Below the pieces are notes generated by a model that saw nothing but the letters and a program-made list of their open reading frames with translations, was not told where the DNA came from and searched no databases. Positions 35,875-48,539 of a stretch of 64,000 nucleotides of DNA are shown here, piece after piece. Made by a program: the position numbers and the translations under genes. The stretch is from Epiperipatus broadwayi (taxonomy: Eukaryota > Onychophora > Udeonychophora > Euonychophora > Peripatidae), in contig JAQFVV010006216.1 of NCBI GenBank assembly GCA_028023455.1, positions 2,020,445-2,084,444 on the forward strand, in the 5' to 3' direction. The number at the start of each line of letters is the position of its first letter. Position 1 is the first letter of the stretch.

Positions 35875-36660
35875 ATTTACAATATGTTGTACATCCATAT
35901 AAAAAAATCCACTACTACTTTAGCAGAATAGAAAGTTGGAGCATAAAGTGGAATTATATGCATTTGATATCTTCCATTAATTTTAATATCTACTCTTGCC
36001 ACTCTGCTTAATGTGTTATCAATGTCGCAATCCATTCTTCCATTTTTATTTATAATGAATCCCATTCCACTTATGCTTTTAATATTAGACAATTCCTCCT
36101 CTAGTTCATGCAATTTTCTTTCCTGAAAAATTATCTGCAGTTGTAAAAATCTAAATAAAAATCATCAAAAAGTGGTAGTTCTGAATCTGCAATCAGGAGA
36201 TTCTTAGCACTGTCTGCTTTCAATCACCAATCATTGCCTTGGCTAGTGATTTTATAGCCTCCTGAGAACAAAGTCGTAATTTACTTTTATCTGCCATGAA
36301 TGTAAATATCTAACTATCTATCTATTTATCTATCTATATACATATATAATCATTCACATACATGCTTATTCATCATGTCTTTAAGATAATTCATCTGATA
36401 CTTCAGTTCAGAATTATCAGGCAATAAACAAAAGACATGGTATCTATTAATATTAATCTCAGAAGTAAAATCAAGCGAACTCATCACATAACAAATGTGT
36501 GTTAGTGAATAGTGTGTCTATGTTCATTTTCCATATGACCAAGTTGTAATGATAAAAATGTGTAGTATACTATAGGAATTTCTGCTGCTCAATGAATTTA
36601 AGGCCACAAAGAGGAAACAAAGGGTCTCATTTCTATTAACAGAAAACTTCTTTCTGCAAT
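35875..36660 (-). mobile_element. RTE-clade LINE, 5' fragment
   Basis: It matches the 5' part of the 11.6-14.9 kb element on the minus strand. The 5' UTR end is near 36660, the ORF1-like start is at about 36297 (MADKSK), and the start of ORF2 is at about 36113 (ELEEELSNIK). A deletion removes the segment between that point and GMGFIINK, then IINPLYAPT-like endonuclease sequence follows (IIPLYAPTF) to about 35877, where it stops abruptly. The RT and 3' end are missing. Because LINEs normally lose their 5' end, a 5'-only remnant implies later deletion or rearrangement. A (TATC)n run lies at about 36309-36340 inside it. Confidence 0.75.
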
Positions 36661-36669
36661 TACATGCAA

Positions 36670-39125
36670 TGTACTAACTATTACATGATGTGAGTTTTCA
36701 GAAATAGTAATTAATAAATAATCTAATGGAATTTCAAACAGATTTAAATAAAATAAGTGACAGAGTTGGGATTACAATCATTAAATCATGAGCTTCTGTC
36801 TGCCATTCAAGGATTATATTTAACTATGTAGAGCTTTAAATGGTTAAAAACTGTTTATAGTGGATATAATTTCTTCTTGTCTCTGGTTTTTTTTACATTT
36901 ATTGAAAAAAAAAATAGTACTTCTTTATTGATTCCAAACTAAATAATAAATTTCAATAGTATTCTTTTTAAGTCTTGTAAAGAACCAGATTTAAAAGCAA
37001 CCATATTAAAACTATAAGTCAATAACATTATGGGATAACTTTTAAAGTCTTTTTTTTTATTTAACAAGTATCTTTTTATCATATAAAATTAAATAAATAA
37101 AAAAATTATTTGTAGTTGCAATTTTGCATTTTAAAAAAAGTTTGATAAAAAGAAATATTGCAATAAAAAATAAAAATAAGTGCATCTTCAAAAAGTTATT
37201 AATTAAATTATATATATATAAAATTTAAATGTAGGATTTAATGATTTTTCTTTTGCCTTTCTAGGCAAAAACCATGCATGACAAACTTTAAAAAGAATGT
37301 GCTATTAACTAAAAATAAACATATAGTTAGTTCTTAGAAAGGTTATTGCAACTGACTAGTAGATTGTGCACAACAGTTTCATTCTAATGACTAAATAAAG
37401 ATGGTTTCTTTAAAACTTTATTCAACAGAGAATCAACCCAGAAACCTGTAAATCATGACTGTATTATTCTACCACTGTTAGACTGCAATGGGTTGGTGTA
37501 CAATGATACATAACATAATTGTCAATGTATTTCTCATTTCAAGCTCGATTATTTTGCAATTATCACCAGCATAAAATACCCAGAATATTCTCTTTCAATA
37601 TACTTGCGGTTAATAAACAATCTTCACTCATCAGGTAAGCAAAAAGCATTAGACACCTAGATATTCAAGCTTGTGTTGACAAATATTTTTCTAGGTCTAA
37701 CTCTTTACTTCACTTAATTAGTGAAAATTGTTTGCTAAACAGTGACAAAGAATAGTCTGGAAATTTTACACTGGTGGATAGTTAGGATGAAGTTTGAATC
37801 CAGAAGTAAGTTGCTAAAAAAATAGAAAAAATATATACATCTTATGATTGTTCACACTTTCAAAAGGAATTAAAGGTGGATAGAAAACAATCTCTAGATT
37901 ATAAATGAGTGATCTAGTGGACAAATATCAGACTGTCAATAGTAAATACATGAGAGAAGATGGTCTGAATTCTATATTAGTGAATAGTTGCGATATAAAA
38001 GAGTTTGAGAAAAGCATTATGCTTATAAAAATTAAAATTTTATTATATAAATGTCAATACTGTCACAATAGATACATTTAATTTATAAATTCAATATTTA
38101 AAATAATTTTATTTAATTAGAAAGAAATACTATTTTCTTTAAACACTACTTTTACTAACAAAGCTTCTTTGATTGTCAAAGTTGCTAGAGAAGTAATTAA
38201 AGAAGAAAATATTTAATAAATTGTGCAACCTTTTAGTTCTCGGGGGATAACAACCACATAAGAGAAGCCCCTTAAAGTTAATGAAACAAATAGAGTAAAG
38301 AAAAGCGACAGATATTAAAATTTAATTAATTGTCACTGTCAAATGTTTGATGAAATGATAAGTGGAAAATTATGTCAATGCTTTTTTAAAATAAAAACAA
38401 AATGAGGAAGGAAACGTTCACTTCAATTACAAATAATTCTTATATAACATATTTTCTAGAATAACTTCTTTTTTCCACAATAATTCTATAAAAAAATATT
38501 TCTAAATGCTTTAAAGTGTATTTTATAAACTAAATCTGAATGTGTACATTTTCTAATACCTATACTTTTCTAAATTATATCTGTAAATATAGAAAAATAA
38601 GCCTTATATAATTTAGCGTGGTGTCACATAAAGTGATGGATTCAAAAGTTCAAGATTCTTAATTTGAATGATATAGTGAACAACTATAGCATTCAATTTG
38701 AGATTTTCCCTAAATTATCACATTAAATAATATTCAAATTTTAACAGTATAATGAGATAAAAATACATAGCCAGCAAAAACTACTTGAAAAAGTGGTTCA
38801 AGATAAGTTAATATTATTCAATATCATTATATATTTGCGTGATATTTAATTACTTATATGTATGTAAATATATAGATAATTATATGTCTGTATAAATCTA
38901 AAACATAAAAATGAAATCACATGAATTTAATTAAAAATTGAAACAAGCAGGGTTTACTTAAATTAGCTGAAAAGATACAAATGTAAAATAAGTATGGTAT
39001 ATATATATATATTGTAACCTTTCTGATGTACATCACATGTATAATTTTTAAAAATAAATACAAACAGTTATTATGTGTTTTAAAACTTTGTAAAAAAATG
39101 TTTATTTTTAAAAAAAATTATAATG
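36670..39125. other. AT-rich DNA, nothing recognised
   Basis: No supported ORF. Homopolymers and short palindromes only. Confidence 0.5.
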
Positions 39126-39130
39126 CGTGA

Positions 39131-40085
39131 TTAAATTAAAGAAGATTTAAACTCAGACTTTCAAGCTATTTTCAGCTACCCTCTCTAACTCATACAACCG
39201 ATACACATGACCACACACATGTAAAAAGATAAATGATCTCCAATATATGTAATCTGTGCTGAACCAGCACTCATCAGTTGAGCCAGATCATCACCTCCCA
39301 CACATAAATATAATCAGTACTCAGTTTATATTAAGATAGCAAATCTTCAACCTGTAATGAACAGACTTCAATCTTCTCCACACTCCAACTCTTCAGCCAT
39401 CCATACCATTGAAAATCTGATGGACAAATGCTCAATTCCTTAATGATGTCAATATTGTTGTCATACCCATGTTGACCCCTCATATATATGACCTTAATAT
39501 GTCCATTTAACAAGACAAAGGAATGGGCAGAATTCAGGATGAATCTGTAGTAAATCAATACTAGTACATTGTAAATTCCAAAGTTTAAGATATAGTTAAA
39601 GGGGATATGAATGCAGATTTTCAAGCTATCTTCAGCTATACATTCTTTCTCATACAATTGACACACATGAACACACACATGTGAAAAAGATAAATGATCT
39701 CCAATATACAAATTAAGGTCAACATGAGTGTGACAACAATATTAGCATCATTGAGGATTTGAGCATTTAATCATCAGATTTTCAATGGTATGGATGACTG
39801 AAGAGTTGAAAGGTGAAGAAGATTAAAGTCTGTCCATTAAAGTTTGAAGATTTGCTATCTTCTTATAAATTGAACATTTATTATATATATGTGTGTGTAT
39901 GGGAGGTGATGATCTGGATCAATTGATGAGTACTGCTTTAGAACAAAATATGTATAGTGGAAATCATTTATCTTTTTCACAAATGTATGGTCATGTGTAT
40001 CAATTGTAAAAGATAAAGTGGATAGCTGAAGATAGCTTGAAAGTCGGAATTCAAATCCACTTTAATTACATCTTAAAATTTGGTA
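39131..40085. repeat. Foldback repeat, locus 2
   Basis: Same family as 10517-11590. A forward arm lies at about 39131-39560. A second forward copy of its first ~100 bp is at about 39605-39715, and a full reverse arm at about 39720-40085. The outer ends are inverted (CAGACTTTCAAGCTATTTTC on the left; GATAGCTTGAAAGTC on the right). An ORF across the forward arm (39711-39331, minus) is a by-product of low stop density and has no domain. Confidence 0.65.
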
Positions 40086-40089
40086 TTTA

Positions 40090-43000
40090 CAATATACTTG
40101 TATTGATTTATCATAATGTATGAACAAATTTTTTAAAAAAATAATTTGTAAAAAATAAAAAGATTATTTCTTTGTTTATTTTAAAGAAAATAATTCTAAA
40201 ATAAAATTAATTATTTTAGATAAGTTTTTTTTTTTTTTTGAACTGCTAGTAAATTAAAAGTTGTGGAAATGATTTGGATTCTTGTATATTGGTACATATC
40301 TATAATGATGAGATATTAAATTTTAGTTAGTGTTAACTTCATCTTTTTGAAAATTTAGCTTTGTTCATGGAACTGTAATAATGCTCAATAATATTTAATA
40401 ATGCCTATTATATATACTAATGTTGGATCATGTCTGCAGACTCTACAATAAAACTGGATAATTGGATAAAGAAATTTAAAAATCAGCAATGAATTACAAG
40501 ATGAATTCACCAAGATATACACATATTAAATATATTTAGATTCCTTTATTATAAAGCATGACTAGCAAATAAAAATTGTAGAAGTCAATTATGGATTATA
40601 AAAAGAAATAACTGAGGAACAGTAATATGTGTGTGCATATATATATATATCTCTGTTTCAGTTGTTATAAAGCATGATAACAAAAAAAGAGAACTTATTT
40701 TTTTGAAAAAATATTCTAGTCAAATTATTTATAATTTAAACATGAACTAACTATGTTATGGCCAGAGAGGTGTTGACCATAACAGAAAGACAAAAATAAA
40801 ACAAATTTAATAAAGACTTTTCGAATTACTTTTATTGAATGGATAATTATTTGAATTATTATATCAAAAGAATATTAAAAAAAATATTTTGCAAAATACT
40901 TATTTTTCTATTGAAGTTAAAATAAAATATTGATTTTTTTCACCTCTCTTTCTTGGTTATATAAATACATTCAGTAATAGAATGAAAACATTAATTCAAA
41001 ATATTTTCTGTCATGTACATTCGATGTTTAACTGTGTTGATTGTGTTGATTATATAAATATGCAAAAGTTATATTGTTTATATTCTATTGTTATTGTATT
41101 AAATAAATTTGTTATTGAAGTTAAGCATAATTTCTCACTAAATTTTCTCATCTGATATTTGAATATTTTATGTTTATAAATAATAATATTGTAAAAGTGG
41201 AGTGAGTGGATAATGATCAGAAAATATGTCTGGATCTGGATGAAAGTTTGTACTGGATAAGCTTCAGTCTCATCATTATCTGTGGTTATTATTAAATTGA
41301 TTATTTACATGGTTTCCTACAGCTCATTGATGAAAAGATAATTATTTCCTCTACACATAATAGTAACATTTAAAATTAACTTAAGAAATGTTACTTTACA
41401 GAATCTGAATCAATTTACTTCCTGCAGAATAAGATGATGGATAAAAAAGTGTAAGAAGAAATAAAATAAGAAATAAAGCATATTTATTTCATTTATCAGG
41501 TACTAAAATTATTAATTTCACATTGTTCTCTTAGTTAACATTTGCTTCATAGTTAAATGAGAACTATAGAGAATTTACTTAGAACAATTAACAATTATGT
41601 TTTAATATTTATAATGGGTTTATCTGAATGATGATTAAAATTAGAAAAAAATAAATCAACATAAACAGTGACCTGACATATTTATCACCTATAAAATATC
41701 AACTGTAAACTAAAATTAAAATGCTCTCATTTATTTACATAGTTGTCAACTATTTGCATAGATGTTTCTTCCTGATCACTCAGCTTCAATTTCAGTACTT
41801 ACTCCATCTGCACGAATCTTTAGTATATAATTAGTCATTTTTCTTTATTCATTTGGTAAAATCATCAGTACATACATTGACTTATGTTGTAAACAATTTT
41901 GTTCTGGATAAATAAAATATCACAAAAATTATTAATAACTAAAAGCATACTTTTATTAATCCATATCATAACTCCACCAAATAATCAAGAAAACCTATTT
42001 GTATAAAAACAAAATAAAGTCTTCCATTGACTTTTGTTTGATTTGTCTTTATATTTTAGGCATTAAATTTTAAATTTTTATTCTAGCCTAAAAACATCTA
42101 TGTATGAATAATAAATCACTAGTATTATTAATACAATTGGTGGTATTATTAACCAAAGTCCCACACAAAGTTTCTGATTGTTGGTCTTTTCAGTGAGGAA
42201 TATTGAATTTCAACATATCCATTCAGCAATTTTAAATTTTTAACACTGTAAAGTTTTGAGCTCAACAAACTTGACTTCACATATATGTAGACCAGTAACT
42301 ACATATTTTAGTAAACAGAAAAGAAAATAATAGTTTTTTAATTAAATGTTTTAAAGGATATGTATAGTTGTTGTTTTTTTAATAAAAGGAAATTGTTTCT
42401 CTTTGAGTTGTATTTGTTGGTAATAGGAAAGGAGAGTGAGATAAGGTAAATTTTTGGTTAGGAATATATGTTGTAATTTTTTTTTATTTATTTGTTTATT
42501 TATTTTTATGGAATATGTGTTATTTGTTATATATATATATTTTATTTTATTTTAGTGTGCCTTGAAAAAGACTATATAAAATAGTCAAAATGTTGGATTT
42601 TTTTTTCATGATTATAGTCATATAAAAAACAAGTTTTAAAAAGGAGTTAGTTTGTTTTATTTCTATTTTGGATATTTATGAACTATTTTGAAAAGAAGAA
42701 CTCTGTGCTTGATATATTAAAATATTTTAGTAACCAATTATATACTAACTGTAAATAATTTTGACTTATGGGCAAAAGAATGTGATGTTTTCTTTAATGT
42801 ACATCTGAATTGACAGTAAAAGGAAGTAAATAACAATAAAAAATGACCTGAAATTGTTTCCATTGTATTTAAAATGAAGATGATTTTGTAAATAGTCATC
42901 AAACCAAGAAACAAAACAATGAATGCAAATTATATTCAAGAAAATATATATAATAATAAATAATAAAAATAATAAAATATAAAAAAAATATCATTTAAGC

Positions 43001-44000
43001 CAATTTATTTACATTATACATTAAAATATTACAGTTGTTTAAAAATGGCAAAAAAAAAAGAAGAAAATAAACAATATAAAAACAATTTTTAATTAGATGT
43101 GTAATGTTATCTATTTTATTTCTCATGTGATCAATTGCAACTGAAGTCAACATTCTTATTAAAATGCCATAATTAAAACTATTTTACTTTCACTTTGATC
43201 AAACAGCAAATGATATATAAGTATTTAGATTTTTAAGCCTTGATCATACAAATGAGCCCCTGAAACTTATGGAGAAACAATGTTTTTAAAACTTAGTTAA
43301 ATAAAAAAAATAAAATTATTTCATCATTATAAAACATATACATATATCAATATTTTCTGAATGTCAATATGAAAGAGATATTACCAATCTGTTGGAAAAA
43401 TAAAAGTATTAAGATGCATGAAATCAATAAAAAATGAAAATATGATTAAAAAGTGTAAAATGTCTAAGTTTTAATGAATTTAGTACTATTTTCCCAGTAC
43501 AAATTCACATTCTAATATATAGTACAAATAAAGTAATTAATCATTTGTCAGTTTTGAGAAAGAGTGATAATGATGAATATTAAATACACTGAAATAAAAT
43601 AATTCAATATGAATATTACTTTAAAAATTTACTTTTTTATCAATCAAATAAAAATAATAATAATTTATTAACTTTACTTCCATAATATATATTTCTACAA
43701 CAGAATAACATTTTGATATCTATGAAATTAACAGAAAGTTGTTTAACAAAAAAAATTGCCATAAGAAACTATATATCAATAAAATTAAAATTGAGAGATA
43801 AAATAATAAAAAATTATGAAGAAAAAGAAAAAAAAAATCTGACAAGATTATATAAATAAATATATATAATATTGTAATTCCAATTCCATCTGGACATTTT
43901 ATAAAAAGTAATTTTTAAAATTTTAATGATCACCAAACTTTATCCTTTTAACATGATTTAGAATTTACTTGAGTTCATTTTTTTCAAATCTTGAAAACAT
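40090..44000. other. AT-rich DNA, nothing recognised except a small hairpin
   Basis: No coding frame was supported. A GACTAT/ATAGTC hairpin at 42570-42586 is followed by CAAAATGTTGG. (TA)n lies at 40634-40651 and AT-rich poly-A runs are frequent. Confidence 0.5.
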
Positions 44001-44002
44001 AC

Positions 44003-44043
44003 ACATCATCATCACCATCATAATAATAATAATAATAATAATA
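44003..44043. repeat. (CAT)n-(AAT)n microsatellite at LINE 5' junction
   Basis: CATCATCATCACCATCAT runs into about eight AAT units, and the L1/Tx1-like LINE starts directly after (AGGAGCGCCACTTGG). Confidence 0.9.
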
Positions 44044-44583
44044 GGAGCGCCACTTGGCTACACATACAGTTGCAAGTATGCAAAAAGTCTCCCAGTATTT
44101 TAGATTTAAAAAGCATCAAAAGTATTCTTTTTTTTCTTCTTCTTAAAGATTTAAAAAATGAAAATTCAATGTTAACCCAATTAATTTAAGTAATGTGAAT
44201 ATTCTACAAAAAAATAGTCAAAAGGGGGAGATCAGAAAAAACTGCAAGTATAATTAATACCTAGCATGGCAGATAGTCAACAATTTAAACAAATATAATT
44301 AATAACCCTGTTTAGAAGCAAATAGATAAAAAGCATAAAGAGCAAAAGGAAAAAAAACTTGAAAGCTGGTAAGAGACAAAATTAAAGAAAAAAAAATAGA
44401 GTGAAGCGAAAAATACAAAAACATTAACCTGTTAAAAAATTGCCTGCTTTACTATAAAACATGGCATCTTTAAAAAAAGCAATGACTTAAATGGTGCCAA
44501 AATTTAAAATAACACCCTAACCACAAACATAATTAATAAAACCTATGCAAACATAGCAAAACAAAACCACCAAAATCCCCAAG

Positions 44584-45400
44584 ATGGAAGGGCTACAAAA
44601 TGTAAGATTTAAAACTCTAAATCAAACTGATATTGATGATTTAAATTTCGAAAACTGTGATAGCATAGAACCCCCACAAAGTATACGGAATCAAGAAAAA
44701 TTACAGCAAATATATACAAGCTTTAACAACACAATTCCGAAAAAACTTTATGACACTTTTAAAACAAAATTTTTCAATAAAGTCACTTGTTTTAGCCATC
44801 ACAGGTAAAAATCTTCCATTTTATAAATTTCCCAGAGAATTATTATATGAAAAATTAATTGAAAAGCAAATATGGGATACAGTTTCAAGCATTGGGGACC
44901 ATCCTAATTCCCAATACATTGTGATAGAGTTTTTTGATGAGCATCAGAGTGAGATTTAAAAGCCAGATAAAAACCTTTGGATAGCTATACTTTAATAATA
45001 GTGGATCCTAACCACAAAATTATCTCACTGGAATTATAAAGAACATGTACTTTGGATACAACATTTGACATTTTCAAATTTAATTCAACCTTTTGGAAAA
45101 GCAATATATATTAGGCCAATACTTTAAACTAACACTCCCATTCCAGCATATAACAATAGCTACCATTTCAAATTCAAATTAAATGAAAATATAAACCGAG
45201 AAAACATACTCACTCAAATAGTTACTCAAGACTCAAGATGCAATATTAACTCTCCATATAAAGAGACTTAGGCTGCAATGCTTCTCTTGTAAAGATCATG
45301 GCCATTAGCAATTAACTATAGTGCAAAACCAAGTGCCAGAGATCAACTAAAAGCAACTCAACCTCAGGAAAACAAAACACATGAACCAGCCAGAAATTTA
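44584..45400 (+). pseudogene. LINE ORF1-like protein with CCHC zinc knuckle (decayed)
   Basis: The frame starts at AUG 44584 (MEGLQNVRFKTLN), shifts near 44800 and continues as FYKFPRELLYEKLIEKQIWD to about 44958. After a decayed stretch, a retroviral-type zinc knuckle is visible: C at 45279, C at 45288 (CFSCKDHGH), H at 45303. A one-base deletion follows, and the fourth ligand is a Tyr codon (45317-45319) where Cys is expected. Such knuckles occur in ORF1 of L1/Tx1, Jockey and I-type LINEs and bind the element's RNA. The last ligand is lost and there are several stops. Confidence 0.6.
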
Positions 45401-45599
45401 AATAGAAAAGAGTTGTGTCTTGCTCCAGGAATTCTTCATCTCCTTCAGCAGGTACCACTCTCCTAATTGCCAATAACTGTTTTTTCAAATCATTTAAGAT
45501 AATCTTTATTGATTCAAACCTATTTAGAGCAACTTTTCAACACAAAATTATAAGTATAAATATAATATTCATCTACATGCTCTTACAAAACACACAATA

Positions 45600-47600
45600 A
45601 TAACAAACTTAATTTGAGGCTGTCAAATATCGCAAATCAACTATCTTAATAGGAGATTGCATCACAACATACAATGAGTTCACTGAATTATGGTTTCACA
45701 GAATATCCATATTGCTTCTGAGTGGCCAAGGTTTTCTACCAGACAATTCAATATCTTTTCACAATAAAAGGTACTCTTCACAAATTGACTTATGTTTCTA
45801 TTCCTCAATGATTCACCATCTAATATCAATAAAACTTACCCTCTCATTCATCTCAAATCACTCAGCTCAACTAATCACAATTGATTTCACAAATAATCAA
45901 ACATTGATTCTTCCAGTGACAAGAACCATAGGAGTACTTCTCCCGGCTGCAAGCTCTGAATTTATCATTTCTGAAACTTACATCATGCTGAACAAAATTA
46001 AAAAGATGACTCTTAATGCCATAAAACATTACGTAGCATTCAGCATTAACCACATAGTTAAGAAGCAACCACTGCTTTCTAAGATCTTGGCACTTGCGGA
46101 TGAGATTCACATTTAATTATGATCAAGCCATCACATCACATGCAGCAATACATATACAAGCTCATAATACATATAATAAAGCATGTGACACACTTAAAAG
46201 ATACTTAAAAAATTAAAAAAGCAATATTTGTCTTACAGTACCCCACTCATGGACCAGGGAATATATGAGAGGCACTGCCTTGGGACCCCACCAACCATTA
46301 AAGTACCAATGGCAATATGTAGAAATCAAGCTACATATAAAGATCACAAGATGATTTTACCCATATATGAGTATTTTAAACAAAAACTTCAAACAAGACA
46401 ATTAGTATGAACTCCATCTGAACTATTTGGCAAAACAGAAACCAAAACTCATTTACAAAAGATGACTTCATAGCAAAACTTGACAGTATTCCAAATGCAT
46501 GCCACCCAGGTAGCCGGGATTCCATGGTTTATACTGAAACACCTTAGCCAATATACCACAAAATATTTTTGAAATTTGGTGAATCATCTTTCACAGAACA
46601 TACACACTATTGAGAGGGTACACCCAAATGCAATAGTGCCATTCAACAAAAAGGCAGGGAGCACCCCTTCCATGACCAGCCTGTGACCAATATCCCTGGA
46701 GCGATTACCAATTAAGATCATAAAAAAATCATAAAAGAATAAAATAAACCCCACATATTGCCACTAATTTCAGAAGCTCCATTTGCTAAGAGAAAATAAT
46801 CACCAATACAAGCAGCTCTTTTTGTCAAGATAATTCTAACCTCAATAAGGAAATTAAAAAAAATATGACCCTATAGTGGTCCAATTGGATATAGAGACAG
46901 TGTTTCAATCGATAGACTACATACACTGTTAGAAATATTCAAACACACTGATTTATCCAGGACTCATTTGTATGTAATAGCAAATCTGATGCTGAATCAT
47001 GAAATTCATATATAAATCAATGAAAAAAACTCGCCATCATTTACTCCCACCCAATCAATATCATAGGGATCCCCACTTAGCACTTTATTGTTCATATAAT
47101 ACATTAATTCTCTTATCCAAAAAAATACAATAACCTTTACTAGAATACAGATACCTGGTACAACACAACAAATAGCTTGCTTGGCATATATGGACAATGT
47201 CATGATTTTTTATAAAATAAAAAAAAAACAGCTTCCTCTACTGGAAAAGATTCTCCAACATTATTCAAGACAATACACAGAAAAGACAACAGTCTGGTCA
47301 CTCTTTCCTGGCAAGCCATGTACTCACAAATACCAAGCAAGGCCAATATCATTTCTGGGATTACCATTTTATATGAAACTTACAGGGATGAGATGCCAAA
47401 TACAAAATAAGCTAATGAAAGAAACTAAATGAATAGTGAACTTCCTATCAAAAACATACATGTTGATATATTCAAAAGTACAGCTTATAAATCAGTTCAT
47501 CATTACAGAGATAATTTATTACTTACCGATTGTATCCTTTTCAAAGGCCTTTAAATTGAAAATTAATACAATTTGTAATCAGCTCCTGTGGTCCAAGAAA
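45600..47600 (+). pseudogene. LINE ORF2: endonuclease and reverse transcriptase (decayed)
   Basis: The endonuclease C-terminal half is recognisable at about 45640-45900. A GDxxTTYNEFTELW-like segment stands where GDFN is expected, followed by SSQIDLCFYSS and TLSFISNHSAQLI (the SDH-type motif). RT blocks follow. A region around 46690 reads RPVTNIPGAITN-like with shifts. GSPLSTLLF lies near 47070, in the palm. The AYMDNVMIF box is at 47184-47210, where a second Asp is expected (YxDD) but Asn is present. FLGLPFYMK is at about 47355. A thumb/C-terminal block resembles LLSKxxYYLPI-type sequences near 47490-47580. Loss of a catalytic Asp and numerous stops show it is dead. Confidence 0.65.
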
Positions 47601-48539
47601 AAATTAGTTAAATAACTAAATCAACTACTAATGAAAAATGGACTAGGACTGCACAACAACAACATTTTTTATATGCAGAAACTAAGAAACCTCTAAATTG
47701 TCACTCTTGAGCAATTCCCAAAACTTAAACACCTAACAAAAATTACCTCAAATGAGCAACCACCTCCAACCAGATCATATATATCAGAATTGATATATCA
47801 ATGCAAAACAACAACACACATACCTGAACAATATACATACAAATAAACATACTGGAATATCTATGAGCTTGTACATGAGACAGGTAACATAAATGATGTC
47901 CCACCAATGTTAGGGATAACAAATAAAAAATTCACTCAAAGAATATAAAAGATGGTCACTTAAAACATAATTTTTTGACTTTATACTTAAAATAAACCAG
48001 ATTGCCATGCCAACAACTTCTTTTCTTCACCACTAAAGGATGTACTTGACAATAGATCCTTTTTGTGGATTGTGCCACCGAGCAGCGAAGACCCTACAAA
48101 AGCTGCTATACCAGTGTACAGCAATAAAACACATAAGGAATATAATGTGAGCCACATACAGAAAAGCTAACACAAAAATTCCACAAATTATCACTACATA
48201 CCAAACTAGATTAATACCTAATATGAGAAATCACATTTGTACAAGGTGCACCTTTCTAATACACAATAACACCAGGCAACAACCATCCGCCTTTCACATC
48301 AAATTAACACAAATAAAAAACAGAGGTAAAATTATAGCAAACCCCTATATATTTGCAGCAACAAGTTCACTTTTAAGGCAGCAGTCAATACTATAATACA
48401 ATCACAATAAAAAAAGAACACTTGAAGAGCAACCACAACAAAAAATTTGTGACTTAAAGGCATCTTAAAAAGATGCCTTAGAATATAAATTATGTATATA
48501 CAGTCAAACCATAAATTTTTAATATACCAATATACAAAC

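Larger units (their letters stand above)
44043..48530 (+). mobile_element. L1/Tx1-like LINE, copy 1, near full length but decayed
   Basis: A plus-strand non-LTR retrotransposon of about 4.5 kb. The 5' UTR is about 44043-44583, and the ORF1-like gag with a zinc knuckle about 44584-45400. The AP-type endonuclease is about 45600-46100 and the reverse transcriptase about 46650-47600. A C-terminal and 3' region resembles the end of copy 2 at 53994-55511. It begins immediately after an (AAT)n tract. The 3' end is uncertain because an RTE copy follows from about 48540. Many stops and frameshifts indicate an old insertion. Confidence 0.7.

Noticed and set aside
39331-39711. 126-codon minus-strand ORF
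   Set aside because: Lies inside the foldback repeat and is not open in the related locus.
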